From Plakobranchus ocellatus (Eukaryota > Mollusca > Gastropoda > Plakobranchidae), in the NCBI GenBank assembly GCA_019648995.1, contig BLXT01007646.1:2077610-2109795 (forward strand): DNA of 32,186 nucleotides, in the 5' to 3' direction. The translations under genes were made by a program, and so were the position numbers. Every line of letters begins with the position of its first letter. Within the stretch, counting starts at the first letter, position 1. Under the pieces are notes generated by a model. It searched no databases. It saw only the letters and a program-made list of their open reading frames with translations, and had not been told where the DNA came from. Below are positions 1 to 12,500 of the stretch, one piece after another.

Positions 1-74
1 CATAGAATTATTCTATGATTTTTTTTTTCTTCTGTATTGTTCTACTATTTTTGTAAGATGTCCAGCTAAGGCCC

Positions 75-288
75 CTGGCAGAGTCAACGCCGACGCGGAG
101 TCGAAGCATGTTTTTGACACCATTAGATTTTATTTACAAACAGATTGTGAATAGCGCCAGAGTGGGGGCGGCGCGGAGGCGACGCCGACGCTGAGCAGAC
201 TAGGCAAAAAAAATGTGATGTGAGTTCACTTGCAGCTAGCGTAAAAAAATGCGCTGAAAACGCCTGCGAGACGCTTTTACTCTGCCAG
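75..288. mobile_element. MITE-like element with CTGGCAGAGT inverted ends
   Basis: CTGGCAGAGT at 75-84 is repeated as its reverse complement ACTCTGCCAG at 279-288, and similarity extends a few bases inward (AA..GCG). The 214-bp interior is far richer in G+C than its surroundings and carries ACGCCGACGC twice (87-96 and about 182-191). It has no coding capacity. No clean target duplication is visible, so the superfamily is unassigned. Confidence 0.6.
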
Positions 289-3200
289 CACCTTTATAAT
301 GACTATTCATGTAGTGAAAATACTGATTAAAAAAAAGAAAACAAGAACAGCATGAAAAAACCCACATTTATTATCAATCATTGCAAAGCCATAGCGGGGA
401 CTGGGGAGACCACAATCGAAAGATATTCACTAACAAAAGGTATTTAAAAATTATTGAGACAATTCTGGTGTTTAAATACCAAGTCATGTCCCATACGCAA
501 ACATGCATTGGTTGAGCTTAAATTAAATGTTACATAACTAATCATTAAACCCAAATCACAAAAACAAACATACTTTTGTACAGCAAGAATCAAGTAGAAA
601 AACCCAACATTTTATCTTTCTTCCCTCTCATACATACATACAGAAACCTACTGTATACAGCTATAATATAGTTACTGGCTACAAATATGACAAAATTACA
701 ATATTTTTTTTAAAATAAACTGTAATTATACGAAATTAAATATTTCTCCAAATCACTAAGGATAGTAATAATGTCTAGAGACCAGAGCTAAAGAGTCAGA
801 TGTCAGAAAAAAACGATTTTGAGAAATGGGAATCTAAGTTATTTTTATTTTGCTTTTTATGGTAGCCTCTGAACAGACTCTGAATTTCAAGAACAGAATC
901 AAACTAACTCTACACAACTTTTGCAACAGGAGGATGGCAAAAAAAGCATCATTTTAGAGAGAAGCAAACTTTAGGTGACACTATTTTAGGCATTCAACCC
1001 ATTTGAATTGAAGTGAAATTAAGCCTGAAAAAAAAATATAATCTAAGGATGATCCCACTTCTCATCCTCATGGCTGAGCACACAGTGACCTATACATTAC
1101 AGTCAAGAAATCTGAAATCCTCTCACTAAGCAAATCAGTGTGTACCATTTTTGGTTTATTTTCAAGGTTAAATCTTTTGCAAGAGGATAAGCAAGATGTG
1201 TAGAAAAAAAATTCCCTGTTTAATATTATGTGAATCTCTGGAAAATTTTTACTGGTCTCCATCTTTAATTTCTTTTTTTTTTTGTTTGCTCACAAATAAG
1301 AGGCTTTAGGCTTGGTTTAAAATTCAAGTTAGGTTGTTTTTTTGGTTTTTTTTGACATACAGTAGCTCTCTAACAGTACATATTTTTATTGCATTATATC
1401 TTCATTGGAATCCACAGATTAATGAGTGAGTAAACAGAAGGGCAAAGGCTATTTGTTGTTTTTTTTCCACATTGAATAAAATGGCGTCTTTCAGCTCATA
1501 CATGTATGATAAAACTTAAGGTGAGCACCATCAATTACCTTCAAGTTCATTAAAATTCCACACTAAAATTTATTGCTCTGATCTTGCCATTCAAGCAAAC
1601 AAAAGCTCAACTGTCCAAATGTTCCAGAAGTTGCATTTTGAATCATTGAAACAACCTAAACCAGACTTTCTGAGAGCTTCATATTGATGAAAACTGTACA
1701 GAGCTTTGCTGCTTCTGAGCCAAGATGTGTTTATTTTTTACTTTTTTTTGGAAAAAAAAAATTATTTTCAAACGAGTAAAAAAAAATCCATTTTAAATTT
1801 ATTATTCCCAAAAATCTTATATGCAACATCTAGCTCATTAGGACCAGCTCTAACAAAAGCATTGTGAGGCAGTTCTGACCAGTTCAAATATCACAACTTC
1901 ACAATAGACACTGGTACTGAAAAAAATTGAAGAGAAAGATTTTTCTTTTTTATCTCAAACTTGGAATTATTTAAAAAACTGAATGTTTTAATTTTATGCA
2001 CCAGCCTAGAAATATTTCAACAGTTGTAAAATAATCACCTGAAGATCAGAATGATATCTATAGCTTGATGGAAGCCTTTTTCTCCATCTAAAAACAAAAG
2101 TAATCTGAAAACATAAAAAAATTAAAAAGTTAAGTAAGAGACATATTCTGAACTTGAGTTTCCAATAATGTAAATGGATGCATAACAACTTAAGTGTTTT
2201 CAGTGTCTTCCTTTCACCTCCCTAATTCGTGCCCAGCCACTGATAAAGCATGAAACTGCATTGTAAGAGCTTTGTTTTGATGAAAACTAGATAGAGTAGG
2301 TTGATTCTTCTGTAAGATAAAAACGTTTTCAACAGCATCCAAAAGATAGGGTGACCAAACTTCAAAACATTTTTTTTTTCTAAAGTATTACACGCCACAT
2401 CCTATTTTTTATAAGGACGTGTCAGGGCATTTGTAAAAGCAAAAACTTTTAAAAAAAGAACATTTAAATTTAAAAACACAGCCATATTTGAAAAAACAGC
2501 AAAAAACAAACTGCCCTAGTAGTGGCATATTATAAGACAAAGGAGACAGTTAAGTGAAAATATGTCTTGAAACCAGTCTGAATCAGTAGGCAATTGCCTT
2601 TTTGAACATTTTTTAATCTTTGATAGCCTGCAACTTTTTTCTGTGATCTACAAGTTGTTAAAAACTGAAAAGGACTATGCTGTTTTGTGCCATGATAGCG
2701 GATTTTTAACATAAATAAAAACATTTTAATGTGGGGGAAAAAAATTAAAATTGGTTTTTCCTCAAAAGTGTTAGGAGAGACATGAACTCATTAGGATTCA
2801 AATGTATCAGGACATTGCCAGTATAATGCTTTATCTATGTATAAACCAATTAAGTATTTTAGAGCTACAGTAAAAATATATCAATAAATTAATAAAAACA
2901 TATAATATACACAGAAATAAGAAAAGAAAAACAATGAGATGAAATTCATACTTCTGCAGATAGGAAAATGAACAGTGATGGGTTAAATTTGCATAGCATT
3001 TCAACTTTGAGTGATTTAGTTACTTTTCGACAATTTGGATTGCATTGCCACTGATAATAGTGATAAATCAAAAATAGGCACCAAAAAAAAAAATATGTGT
3101 ATTGTCAAAACAAAATGAGATATTTCAGGCATGACCACTGAGGTATGTGGTGGAGATGCAAGAGTGATGATTCTTTGTCGGACATCAATTACTATAGGCT

Positions 3201-6200
3201 GACTTTATTTTTTTTTTTTTTACCCAAGGTCTACAATGGTCTTCTTGATACAAAAAAGGCCCCTTTTCAAAGTTCGAGTCGAAAAGAAAAGCCTTACGAC
3301 AGAATCTCACCCCAGCACTCCTAATAACTGTTATTTTTGTTTGAAATATGAAAGAAATTGTTAACATGGGACAGCTACTCCAGCTAAAAGTGTACACCTT
3401 AGAAATTCTGTAAATTAATTTTCCATCATGTGAAATGCAGTAGCAGTTTAATGAAAAATGCCCTCTCCCCCAGACCCCACACGTTTTCCAAGGCAGCAAA
3501 TCTGGATCATTCTTAAAAGATCTTAGACTGCATTGCAGAATTGTTTACTGTTGCATACAATCACCCATCTGTACCAAATAGTAAGTCGCGTTAAAACATT
3601 AAGATTAAAGTTGAGCAATATTAAGCACATGTACATCCCTACATTCCAGATTTCGTCTTGGAAAAGATGCCCAGAGATCCTTACACACAATTTAAAACTG
3701 CTTCACAGTCCCACTTCATCGTCATCTAAATTGAGATCAAATTAAGATCAAATGAGCACCTATTTCCCAACATAATCAAATAACATATATGTACATACAA
3801 AATTAATATTTAACAAAGGAGCTCCAATGCTATTCAATCATATGATCACAGATCCTCTTCAAAATTATAATATAATATTACTATTACATAATTAAGACAG
3901 CATGTATCCTGGATACACAGTTTTTTATTACACAAACCATAACAATAAAGGTAATCCAACATAGCTGCACCCATGGAATGCCAATGCATGAGATGAGATA
4001 TGCAATATTTATACAGTTGATCCACACAGATTTGGACAGAGGAGCTCTAAACCTAGTTCATCTACTGATGTAGAAGCTAGTATTATGTCAGACCATGGCT
4101 CAGATTATTTTTGTTTAATGCTGATGTGATCTTCTCCCAAGCAATTTTTTATTTGAAGCAGAAGAGCCCAGATATGTTCAATAGAACTCTGAATCAGACA
4201 CAGTTGACAAAACTATTGCTCTGATGATATAGATGGCACATATGACAATCCTGCCCATCATTTACTAGATGATGATGAGACAGAAATAGGGCTAGATCTA
4301 ATCTCTAAATCTAATGGACTTAAAGGAGCAATTTTGGATATATCAAAGGAAACAGTCTCACTAAAATTTTACATTTGTAGGAACGATGCCTGGCATTTTC
4401 AGAGCACCTTTCATCTTAGGCCTGTGTGAAATCTCTATCCATAAGTCAGGAGGGAAAATGCAGGCAAAAACAAGACTCAGAGGATAAGGGTTCAAGGACT
4501 TTAACCCTCTTGGCACCACAAAATGGTTAATGCAATTTGCTAATAAAAAAGAAATCAACATTGTTATTTATTTAAATCAATTTCTATATAAAATGAACAT
4601 ACGACCCTAAAAGTGTGTACAAATGCTACAATAAGCTTAATAAATGTTTACATTATATCCCATCGCAAATTATCAAGCTTCATTTAAAAATTTAACAGGC
4701 TATACACCATTTCATATAAAAGAGTTATTTTTGGTACATTACAATACATAAAATTTATACATAATTTAAGACGTACATCCAAGTCCAAGAGAGAGAATGT
4801 ATCAGGATAAATGTGTGGCAGTCTCACAAAATGAGCTGAGCTGTGGATCTTCATGGCTCAATTCAAATTAATATCCTTAATTGAAAGTGACAAAGATAAA
4901 CCATCACTTACTGTGTAAAAATTCTAAAGCTCATCTGAAATAAGTGCATATAAAGATACCAGTCATTTTTATATTTCTAATATATGATTTTCAAGTGGGT
5001 TCAATCTTGTGGAGCTGCCACAAGATTGGTTTTGTGGGACTGTTACACAAATAAAGATTATCATTACATTATATATAGCCATCAGCACAACAGCCTAAAT
5101 TAAAATATCCCAAAAAATAAATCTTAGAAAAAAAAAGACCATGTACTTATTCATTTTTTTAATAATAAAAAAAAAGGACACTATATGTAGATACAATTAT
5201 GTGCAGTGGAAATTCTATTTCTCTCCATCTAGCTATGCATTGAATCCAAATATTACACCGATGAGGTCTGATATACAGCATTCACAGTAGTATTTTGTTG
5301 AATTGTAAAGATAACAAACCAAGCCTATGAGTATAAGTTTTATACCACATAAAATACTTTATGGGCTCATTCAAAGAGTAGACACTTTGACTACTTAGTA
5401 CTTCATCTATTAAAAATTTTGACCAATAGTATCTCATACAATCCAAGCAAGCAAACAAGCTGACTTCCCTTCATTGAGGCAAGATATAAGCATAATTTTT
5501 TCACTCATTCTGAGCACTGTAGCTTAGATCTAGAGAACAGAAATTGTTTGAGAACATGTACTGTGGTATTTTATCTTATAAAAAGTGGAGAAAGCTGAGC
5601 CAAAAAACTACTATTTTGACAATTGTAGATTTCTTGATCTACACTGGACATAAAGCATCTTTTATAGTTAAAAAAAAGATAACATGAGTAAGAGCATAGA
5701 AAAATTATAGCCATCCATCTCTAATACAGATTTGACTTTGGGAAAGAAAAACAGCAAAAGTCATCACAGATAAAACTCATTGTTTGCGAGATTGGTGGAC
5801 TGAAGACAGACAGATAGGCAGATATTAATTAATACGAAAACGGCATTAATTAGACATGAGCTCACTATAGCAAAATCGTGTTTTTGCCAAATTCCTATCA
5901 GACTGAATCAACACTTTTTGAATACTTCATTTTGGCCGAATAGAATCACGGATTTTATAGAAGCTTAAATCTAATTCAAGATATCATGTTTAATATAGTG
6001 GAGAGATGCCATAAATACTTTCTCTTCTGAATCAGTCTCTACCACTCAGGCACCACAGTCGTGCACATTTCCTTTTGCGCTTTTTTTTTTTTTATAAATA
6101 GCAATTAGAGTACCCTTTAAGGCCTTATTTTGAGGTAAAGGCCTTGTTTACACAACAGAAATCAGTCTCTCAAGAGAATGCACATCCATAGTGTTTACAG

Positions 6201-6559
6201 GGATAGACAGAACGGAACAGATGAGGCTGATGCAAATGTGTCTGGCCAGATTTTAGGCATCCTGGGGCATAACCGTTTCGACTTGGTGGACAAGACTACT
6301 GTCTGAGTTGTGCTGCCCAAGTCTAGACCAAACAGTTTGATTTACTAGGGTTTGGACCCCAATCCAACAAAGTGTGACTGTTTTGACGTGACCAAATAAT
6401 GGGCTAGGCCCTGTTTAACTCTATCTTTACCAAAACAACTTAATACAGGCTTAAGGCTGTTTTGTAGCACTGGGCTCCTAGCCTTAGAAAGACATATATA
6501 CAGATAGATAGATACAAAAATAGACGGAAAGAAATGTCAGACAGAAAAAAATAATGACT
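289..6559. other. Gene-free AT-rich stretch downstream of the gene
   Basis: I see no coding exon, RNA gene or well-bounded repeat here. The longest open frames (for example 3185-3499 minus) have no recognisable motif and lie in low-complexity AT-rich sequence. Part of it could be long 3' untranslated sequence of a neighbour, but nothing shows that. Confidence 0.5.
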
Positions 6560-6700
6560 CATGTCACAAAGCTCATTCGTACTAGGTGATCCCAGGATTT
6601 GTTAAGCCCTCATCCGAGCAACCATCCACGGTGGATTAGAACCTGCAACAAGGTCCTTGCAGATATTAGGTCCACCTCATTACCTACCTAGCCAACTTAC
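6560..6700 (-). repeat. Possible tRNA-derived SINE
   Basis: On the minus strand TGGCTAGGTAGG (6683-6694) is one base from an RNA polymerase III A box, and GGTTCTAATCC (6633-6643) is one base from the B box GGTTCGAATCC. Their starts are 51 bases apart, somewhat more than in a tRNA. A TATC-type simple repeat lies beyond the 3' side (about 6494-6506). The rest is too decayed to assign to a family. Confidence 0.35.
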
Positions 6701-6725
6701 ATATATCCATATATTAAGTAATACA

Positions 6726-6778
6726 AGAGAGATAGAGAGAGACAGAGAGAGAGAGAGAGAGAAGGTATAGAGAGAGAC
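6726..6778. repeat. GA-rich microsatellite
   Basis: Imperfect GAGA/GATA/GACA tract with an uninterrupted GA core of about 20 bases, followed by a second short GA run. Confidence 0.9.
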
Positions 6779-7919
6779 TAATGTGACAGTCCTAGGTCTT
6801 TAAAGGAAAACAAGGAAACATATATTGTTACAATATCTATAAACTTCAATCCACATATATCTGCCTTGATGTCTTTACTGTAAACACTTGGCAAAAGTTT
6901 AGAAACAGCAAAGCGATTGAATTGTGAAATTTGTAAGCTTTTTAATAATGTTCACCTACACATTCACCATTTCATATCATGAGGGAAAGGAGAAATCATT
7001 CAAGACAGAGCTGCCAACCTAGAAAAACCGAAAGCTGTAATCTCAAGAGTCAAAACCTGTAATCTGGGACTCAAAACTGTTATCCATACATTTCATTACA
7101 TAATTTGTGCTTCTTTCAATATACAAGGATCAAATAGTAGACCACAACTTTGAGGCAAACTGCACAATATAGAAAAAAAAACAATAGGTAAGAATGAAAG
7201 AGTAACTAAGACTCCTCTGCCTAAGTATCACTTGAAATTTGTTAGGGGATGCAAAATAAAGCAAGAATCAAATCTACGATTTTAATACTAATCCAAATTT
7301 CTCTAACAGAATAGAGATAATATAATAAATGTACTTAAATACATTTTAGAAAAGAGACGATTGAAATTAAAAAGATTTATATGGAAAAAAATCCTGGAAT
7401 CTTTGTTTATGTTTGCATTGAATCACTTGTCAACTTAGTTCACTAGATCTAAACTGATTGATAAATTGATTATTGGTATACCCAGTCCACCATTAAGTGG
7501 TGATCGCAGGATTTTTGTTCATTCATTCCCTCTCATAGGCTTACATCAGATGCTCAAACAAATTAAAACAAAGATAAAAATCCATTAAAAATCCAACAGA
7601 GTATATGGAGAAAAACTTAAAAAGGAATCTGTACAAAGCCTCCGATATTTCTGTAGACACCAAGTTCCTTTAAGTTACCCACTATGTGAGAGGAATTGAC
7701 CAGTCAAAAAAGTCTGTACAGATCTAAAATAGATTCTAGACTGTTTGAGCAAACAAGATGAACTGTTGATGGTCATAATAATTAGATCTAGGCTTTAGAT
7801 TTAACGTATTGGCAGGCCCCTTAATTTTTGTTTCTTTAAGCCCTAATTGGTGTTACTTGTCTGAATGCCTTCTTGATAATTGAGAGTTGTAGCCAATACA
7901 TTTCTGCTAAAGCAACTGA

Positions 7920-8165
7920 CAGAGTATTATAATTAATTACATATTTAGATCTATTCCAAGCACAGGTGTATATCTATAAGTAGATCTGGGTCTAGTGTAG
8001 ACTCTTCACAAATCAATTAACGTATTTGGCCAAAGTAGATCTCAGAGTATTATAATTAACTACATATTTAGATCAATTCCAAGCACGGATGTAGATCTAT
8101 AAGTAGATCTGGGTCTAGTGTAGACTCTTCACAAATCAATTAACCTATTTGGCCAAAGTAGATCT
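7920..8165. repeat. 123-bp tandem duplication
   Basis: 7920-8042 and 8043-8165 are adjacent copies with about six mismatches and no indels (roughly 95% identical). Each begins CAGAGTATTATAATTAA and ends with AGATCT. The pair lies inside the hAT-like element and carries several TAGATCT words. Confidence 0.93.
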
Positions 8166-8804
8166 AATTCCAGATTGGAGCCTAAAAAAATTATGGACAT
8201 ATAGATTGTCACAAGTAACAATCTCAAGAATTCCATAAAACTTAAAGACATTGTTGCTGCATTTAGACAAGTGAGAAATAGAGCAAAAGTTCCAGCACAT
8301 CATCTCAGTGAAAACACAGTAAACATATTCCTGCTTTAAAAACCAATAGGCCTATTTGAAATACATAAGTATTTTTATTGTCGCAAGTGCCAGTATTAGT
8401 ACTACTGACTTCATAATAAGTAAAGTGGATTTCTGGTAATGATAAATTTCAAGTGCCAAACGAGGGAGAGAGCTAGGAGAAGAAAAAGTAAGCATTGATT
8501 ACAATGATTGAAAGCGGGCGATTCTTCAAAACTACAATATTGAAAATCGTACAAAAATAAAATATAATTTTAAAGTTATAGTATTTGTATCGATATACAA
8601 TTGCATCAACCGGAAGCATGTTAAAAAAATATGAACCGCTTTCACTTCTGGTTCAAAAACGAAACTAGAAAGAATCAAAAGTGAAAGTCCAGTACAAATG
8701 AAAGTGAGCCTAAATTCATCTTACGCAAAGGAAGAAAAATCGTAATTTTGACCTAAAAAATGTAATGCATAATTTTGACCTAAAAATTGACCTCAAAAAT
8801 GCAA

Positions 8805-8810
8805 TTTATT
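8805..8810 (-). promoter_or_regulatory. Nearest AATAAA downstream of the stop codon
   Basis: TTTATT on the plus strand reads AATAAA on the minus strand, 468 bp past the TAA. No AATAAA or ATTAAA occurs between the stop and this site. It lies inside the right end of the hAT-like element; a second AATAAA is at 8374-8379. Use as a poly(A) signal is inferred only. Confidence 0.3.
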
Positions 8811-8839
8811 ACATTTTCTCGTAATGGTTGGCAGCTCTG

Positions 8840-9278
8840 TTCAAGATAAGAAATAAGGTATGAATACAACAAGTAGAGCTGTTATATAAATAATAACATA
8901 CAACAAACTACCCTCTTTGTATTTTCAACCATGGAAAATACATACAAACTTAAGCAAGCCTTATTTACAAAGATATGATGATTCTGCATCTACCTAAGCA
9001 GCAAAACTTTACAAGTTCAAAGTTGTGAATAGTATCATAATTTTTTTTTTCTTGTGATACTCATATCTGCCGTTATCTATGCATCTGATTCCCAGGATAA
9101 TAAAATATTACTTTCTCAAGTGTATCACAATGTTCTCAATTCCCTTTGAAACTTACAACAACTCATTAAACATGTATGGAGTAGGGCCTTACATTGATCA
9201 TTGTAAACAAATCTAGTGCTGTGATTGTGTGAACAAAATCATTTGTGCAAAAAAGTTGAACAGACTGTGACAGAGCAT
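8840..9278 (-). other. Probable 3' untranslated start of the ENTPD4/7-like gene
   Basis: It follows the stop codon directly and holds no frame, repeat or poly(A) hexamer. It is assigned to the 3' UTR only by position. Confidence 0.5.
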
Positions 9279-9537
9279 TTATATAGTGTAGCTTTGACCT
9301 TTCGCAATCTCATTTTTTACTCCCTGCTCCATTTGATCCTGTTCTGTCATGAAGTAAGTCATTGATGGAACTCGTTTTAAGTCCTCTGTCCTTGGACACC
9401 ACTTAAGGTGTTTCATGTATAAGAAGATAGCAGCAAGCACCACAATGACACAAGCCGCCATGAGGAATTGTGTATCCAGTGCTCTTGACGCTCGCTGCCA
9501 GCTTGTTGCCATTTGAGTATTTGTGTGTTCAATGTCC
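9279..9537 (-). CDS. ENTPD4: ENTPD4/7-like last coding exon, C-terminal anchor and tail
   Basis: The acceptor TTTTTCTCTTAG is followed by the last base of a split Arg codon, then DIEHTNTQMATSWQ. The hydrophobic segment FLMAACVIVVLAAIFLYM is the C-terminal transmembrane anchor, as in human (FSGCFLVVLLAILLYLL). The tail KHLKWCPRTEDLKRVPSM... ends at TAA 9279-9281 after QSYTI. The tail has no similarity to vertebrate tails that I can see, which is usual for this cytosolic end. Confidence 0.93.
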
Positions 9538-12500
9538 CTAAGAGAAAAATAAAAAAAGAAAGCCATATTCATATTTTTTTTCAACAAAAACATTGATTGT
9601 ATCCTGAAGTTATGGAAAGGGAAAAACAGGAATAAACACAAAAAAGATTAAAAGATTTCTTCTTTAGTTGCCCTTGCATTCTTGATGTCCTAATCTTAGA
9701 TATTATATTGTTTGAAGTACCTCCTGAGTGCTGATCTTTCCCCTTTATATGTTGTGAAACCTAAATAACCTTTACATCCCTAAACAGTTGTCTAAAAACA
9801 GGTCAAAGATCAACAACCACTGCCAACAAAACAAAGCAAGGAGCAAATGCTTATAATATATTTTTAAAAAAAATACTTAGAGTAAACTTTAATTCAAAAA
9901 CCAATTTGCATAGCTTTTTCTGCTTGCTCTTTTGTCTATAGTATTATAGTTTTAGTGTAGTAAAGCTGATGCCTAAATTTGAATGAAATGTAAGTGTAGG
10001 ACAATTTAAGAGAGTACACAATTTCTATCAAACCGGTAGGCAAGGAAAAACAAATTTTCAGCCCAAAGCCATTGCTGAAGCATTAAACAAACAGACCTAT
10101 AATGACATTTCAATTTGTATGCCTAAATACTATTTCACTCTATCCGTTTGCAGCCCTTTCAAAAAACTCTGGGGATGAAATCAAACTTTAAAGGGTTATT
10201 GCTGTAAAAAAAAATTCAAACAAACAAATCATTCACGTTTTAGAACAAATTGAGGCCATAATGTGAATTTCTCTTTCTGCTTCAAATTCATAAGTGCCCT
10301 ATAAATAATCAAAGAAGTCCAAAAATAACAGTTCCAAAAAAAAAGTAAGAAAATAATTTCCTTTCAGCTGCATAAAGTTTTTCATCATGAGATCCCATGC
10401 ATGTTAAACCATGTGAATCAAAAAAACACTGAAGTCCAGATTTCTAACTAGGTTTATCATATAGACTTATTGCCACAAAATGCCCATAGAGTTACAATTC
10501 ATTTCCAAACATTAGGGTATGCGGGCAAAGCAAGGTTGGTTACTGATCTTATCTTCTCTGAAGTGCATTTTAAGACAATTTAATCTTGATTTAGAGAGAT
10601 GTTTAAGTGTTTGTTTTTTTTTGTTGATGTTTTTGCCATGTAATTTAATGCTTTAGAGCACATTATAAAAAATGCAACTAGTCGACCTCCATATGCAATC
10701 CTAGATTGAAGTTTAAAACACTAAATTTGATTATATTATGGGATGCAAANNNNNNNNNNNNNNNNNNNNNNNNNNNNNNNNNNNNNNNNNNNNNNNNNNN
10801 NNNNNNNNNNNNNNNNNNNNNNNNNNNNNNNNNNNNNNNNNNNNNNNNNNNNNNNNNNNNNNNNNNNNNNNNNNNNNNNNNNNNNNNNNNNNNNNNNNNN
10901 NNNNNNNNNNNNNNNNNNNNNNNNNNNNNNNNNNNNNNNNNNNNNNNNTCGATCACAAACAGGACAGCCAGTAATTATTTCAAAAGATTTTATACCAAAT
11001 TCTAAGAAAGACTCTATTGTTTCCTGACCAAAGTCTTTACTATTGCAGAAAAACATTTCTATCAATACAGTAAAATCAACCCTTCCCCATTTTCATCCTA
11101 TATGCCTAGCAGATCAATGTGAAATAAGAAACGAGGTAAATCTTTAAATGAATCTTTCGATGTTCCTTTCCTCAGTCTAAGCCATCAAAATTTAAAAAGA
11201 AATCATTGGGTATTAAGCAGTCTTTCTCTTTTATTAAGACTGAAAAGGCGGCAAAATGGTGTGAGCCACCACCGCAAGAAGAGATTTTAGAACAGAGCAT
11301 CCACTGACTATGATCCAGACTGCAACCCCTCCTAATTCTGAAACTGTTATCAAGGTCAATAAAGAAGGAAAAAAAAGACAACCAGAAACAAAACCTCAAA
11401 GACAAGTTATATATTCATGTGCTTGGATTGATTCATGCTTTCCTCAGTCCCCTTTTCCTTGACATTGATGAAACATAGCAGTGAGTTCAACTGCAGGCTT
11501 CAGTGTGTGTGATAGAGTGGAAGCACCTTAAGCTTACTAAACGAGAAAGTGTGACTGTATATTTAAAGAGTGCACATACATTGACAAAAAAAAAATAAAT
11601 AGATAAAGCGAAAAAAAAAAACAGCCTGCTGTACTTTATTTTTGCCTGAATGTCATTCCATTCACAGCAAATGCAATCCACCACCACTGAGGCATAATTA
11701 CTTTGTTCACTTACAAAAGTTACATGATATGTTGTACAGAGAAATTGCAAATAACTGTCCTTTTAAATTAACCCATTTGAGAGGTTTTAAAAAATTATCT
11801 GCACTCCAGGGGTAACAATTATCCCAAATAACAATTAAAGAAGGTAAAAAATTACCTGCATGTTAAGAGAAAAAAAGTCACACTCAAAGACACATATGGA
11901 GTTGTAAAAATAATAGACGGGAGAAAGTGCAGTCATTTGTGCAAGTCACATTTGCAGTTGCAGATTGTAAAAAGACTGCTGTGCGTACCCACACTTGTAT
12001 GTTCATGGAAAAAATGATCATTTATCCATTTCCATCCTTCAAATAATTCCTTTTTCTCTGTCTGCTGATGTTGCTTTTATCTGTTTACTCTTTTTTTTTC
12101 AAGAAAATTTTATGGTTTTTACCACTTAACTTTTTCCCCCCAAGAAAATCACAACCTATTTAAGTATAATTTATTACATAAGCCCACAGTTTCTATTGTA
12201 AGGTAAGTTCAATTTTTTTTTCTTTCATCTCACCATGATTTACATTTTTGCTATAATAAAACATAATGAGGTGTCAAACTTATATACTGGTAATTTGAGA
12301 GAATTTAGTTTTTTTAAAGCCCCTTGGGTAAATTTTTGACCCCACTTACACTGACGGGGTCAACAAACTCAAACCAGTCCCTTTAATGTAAAATTTGTTT
12401 GTATGGAATTTTAAAATCCTGGCTGTCGAGTCAATTTGTTATATGTCTTGAGACCAGTTCTAATAGGTCTGATGTTGCATGTAATATATTTGAGAAAAAA

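Larger units (their letters stand above)
7006..8839. mobile_element. hAT-like non-autonomous DNA transposon
   Basis: Seen: CAGAGCTGCCAACC at 7006-7019 and its exact reverse complement at 8826-8839 are flanked on both outer sides by TTCAAGA (6999-7005 and 8840-8846), a 7-bp target duplication. Known: hAT elements begin with CAG and usually duplicate 8 bp. The 1834-bp interior has no transposase frame. Short repeats near the ends (CTGTAATCT twice on the left, TTTTGACCTAAAAA twice on the right) look subterminal. Class assignment is inferred; the boundaries are firm. Confidence 0.8.

Noticed and set aside
3185..3499. 104-codon minus-strand frame
   Set aside because: No recognisable motif, a poly-T-encoded lysine run, and no splice context or homologous pattern.
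10678..11065. Several overlapping open frames on both strands
   Set aside because: They run through the 199-base N gap, where stops cannot be seen.
11172..11750. Two minus-strand frames in the last intron
   Set aside because: Low-complexity, F/S-rich peptides from T-rich DNA; the apyrase reading frame is complete without them.
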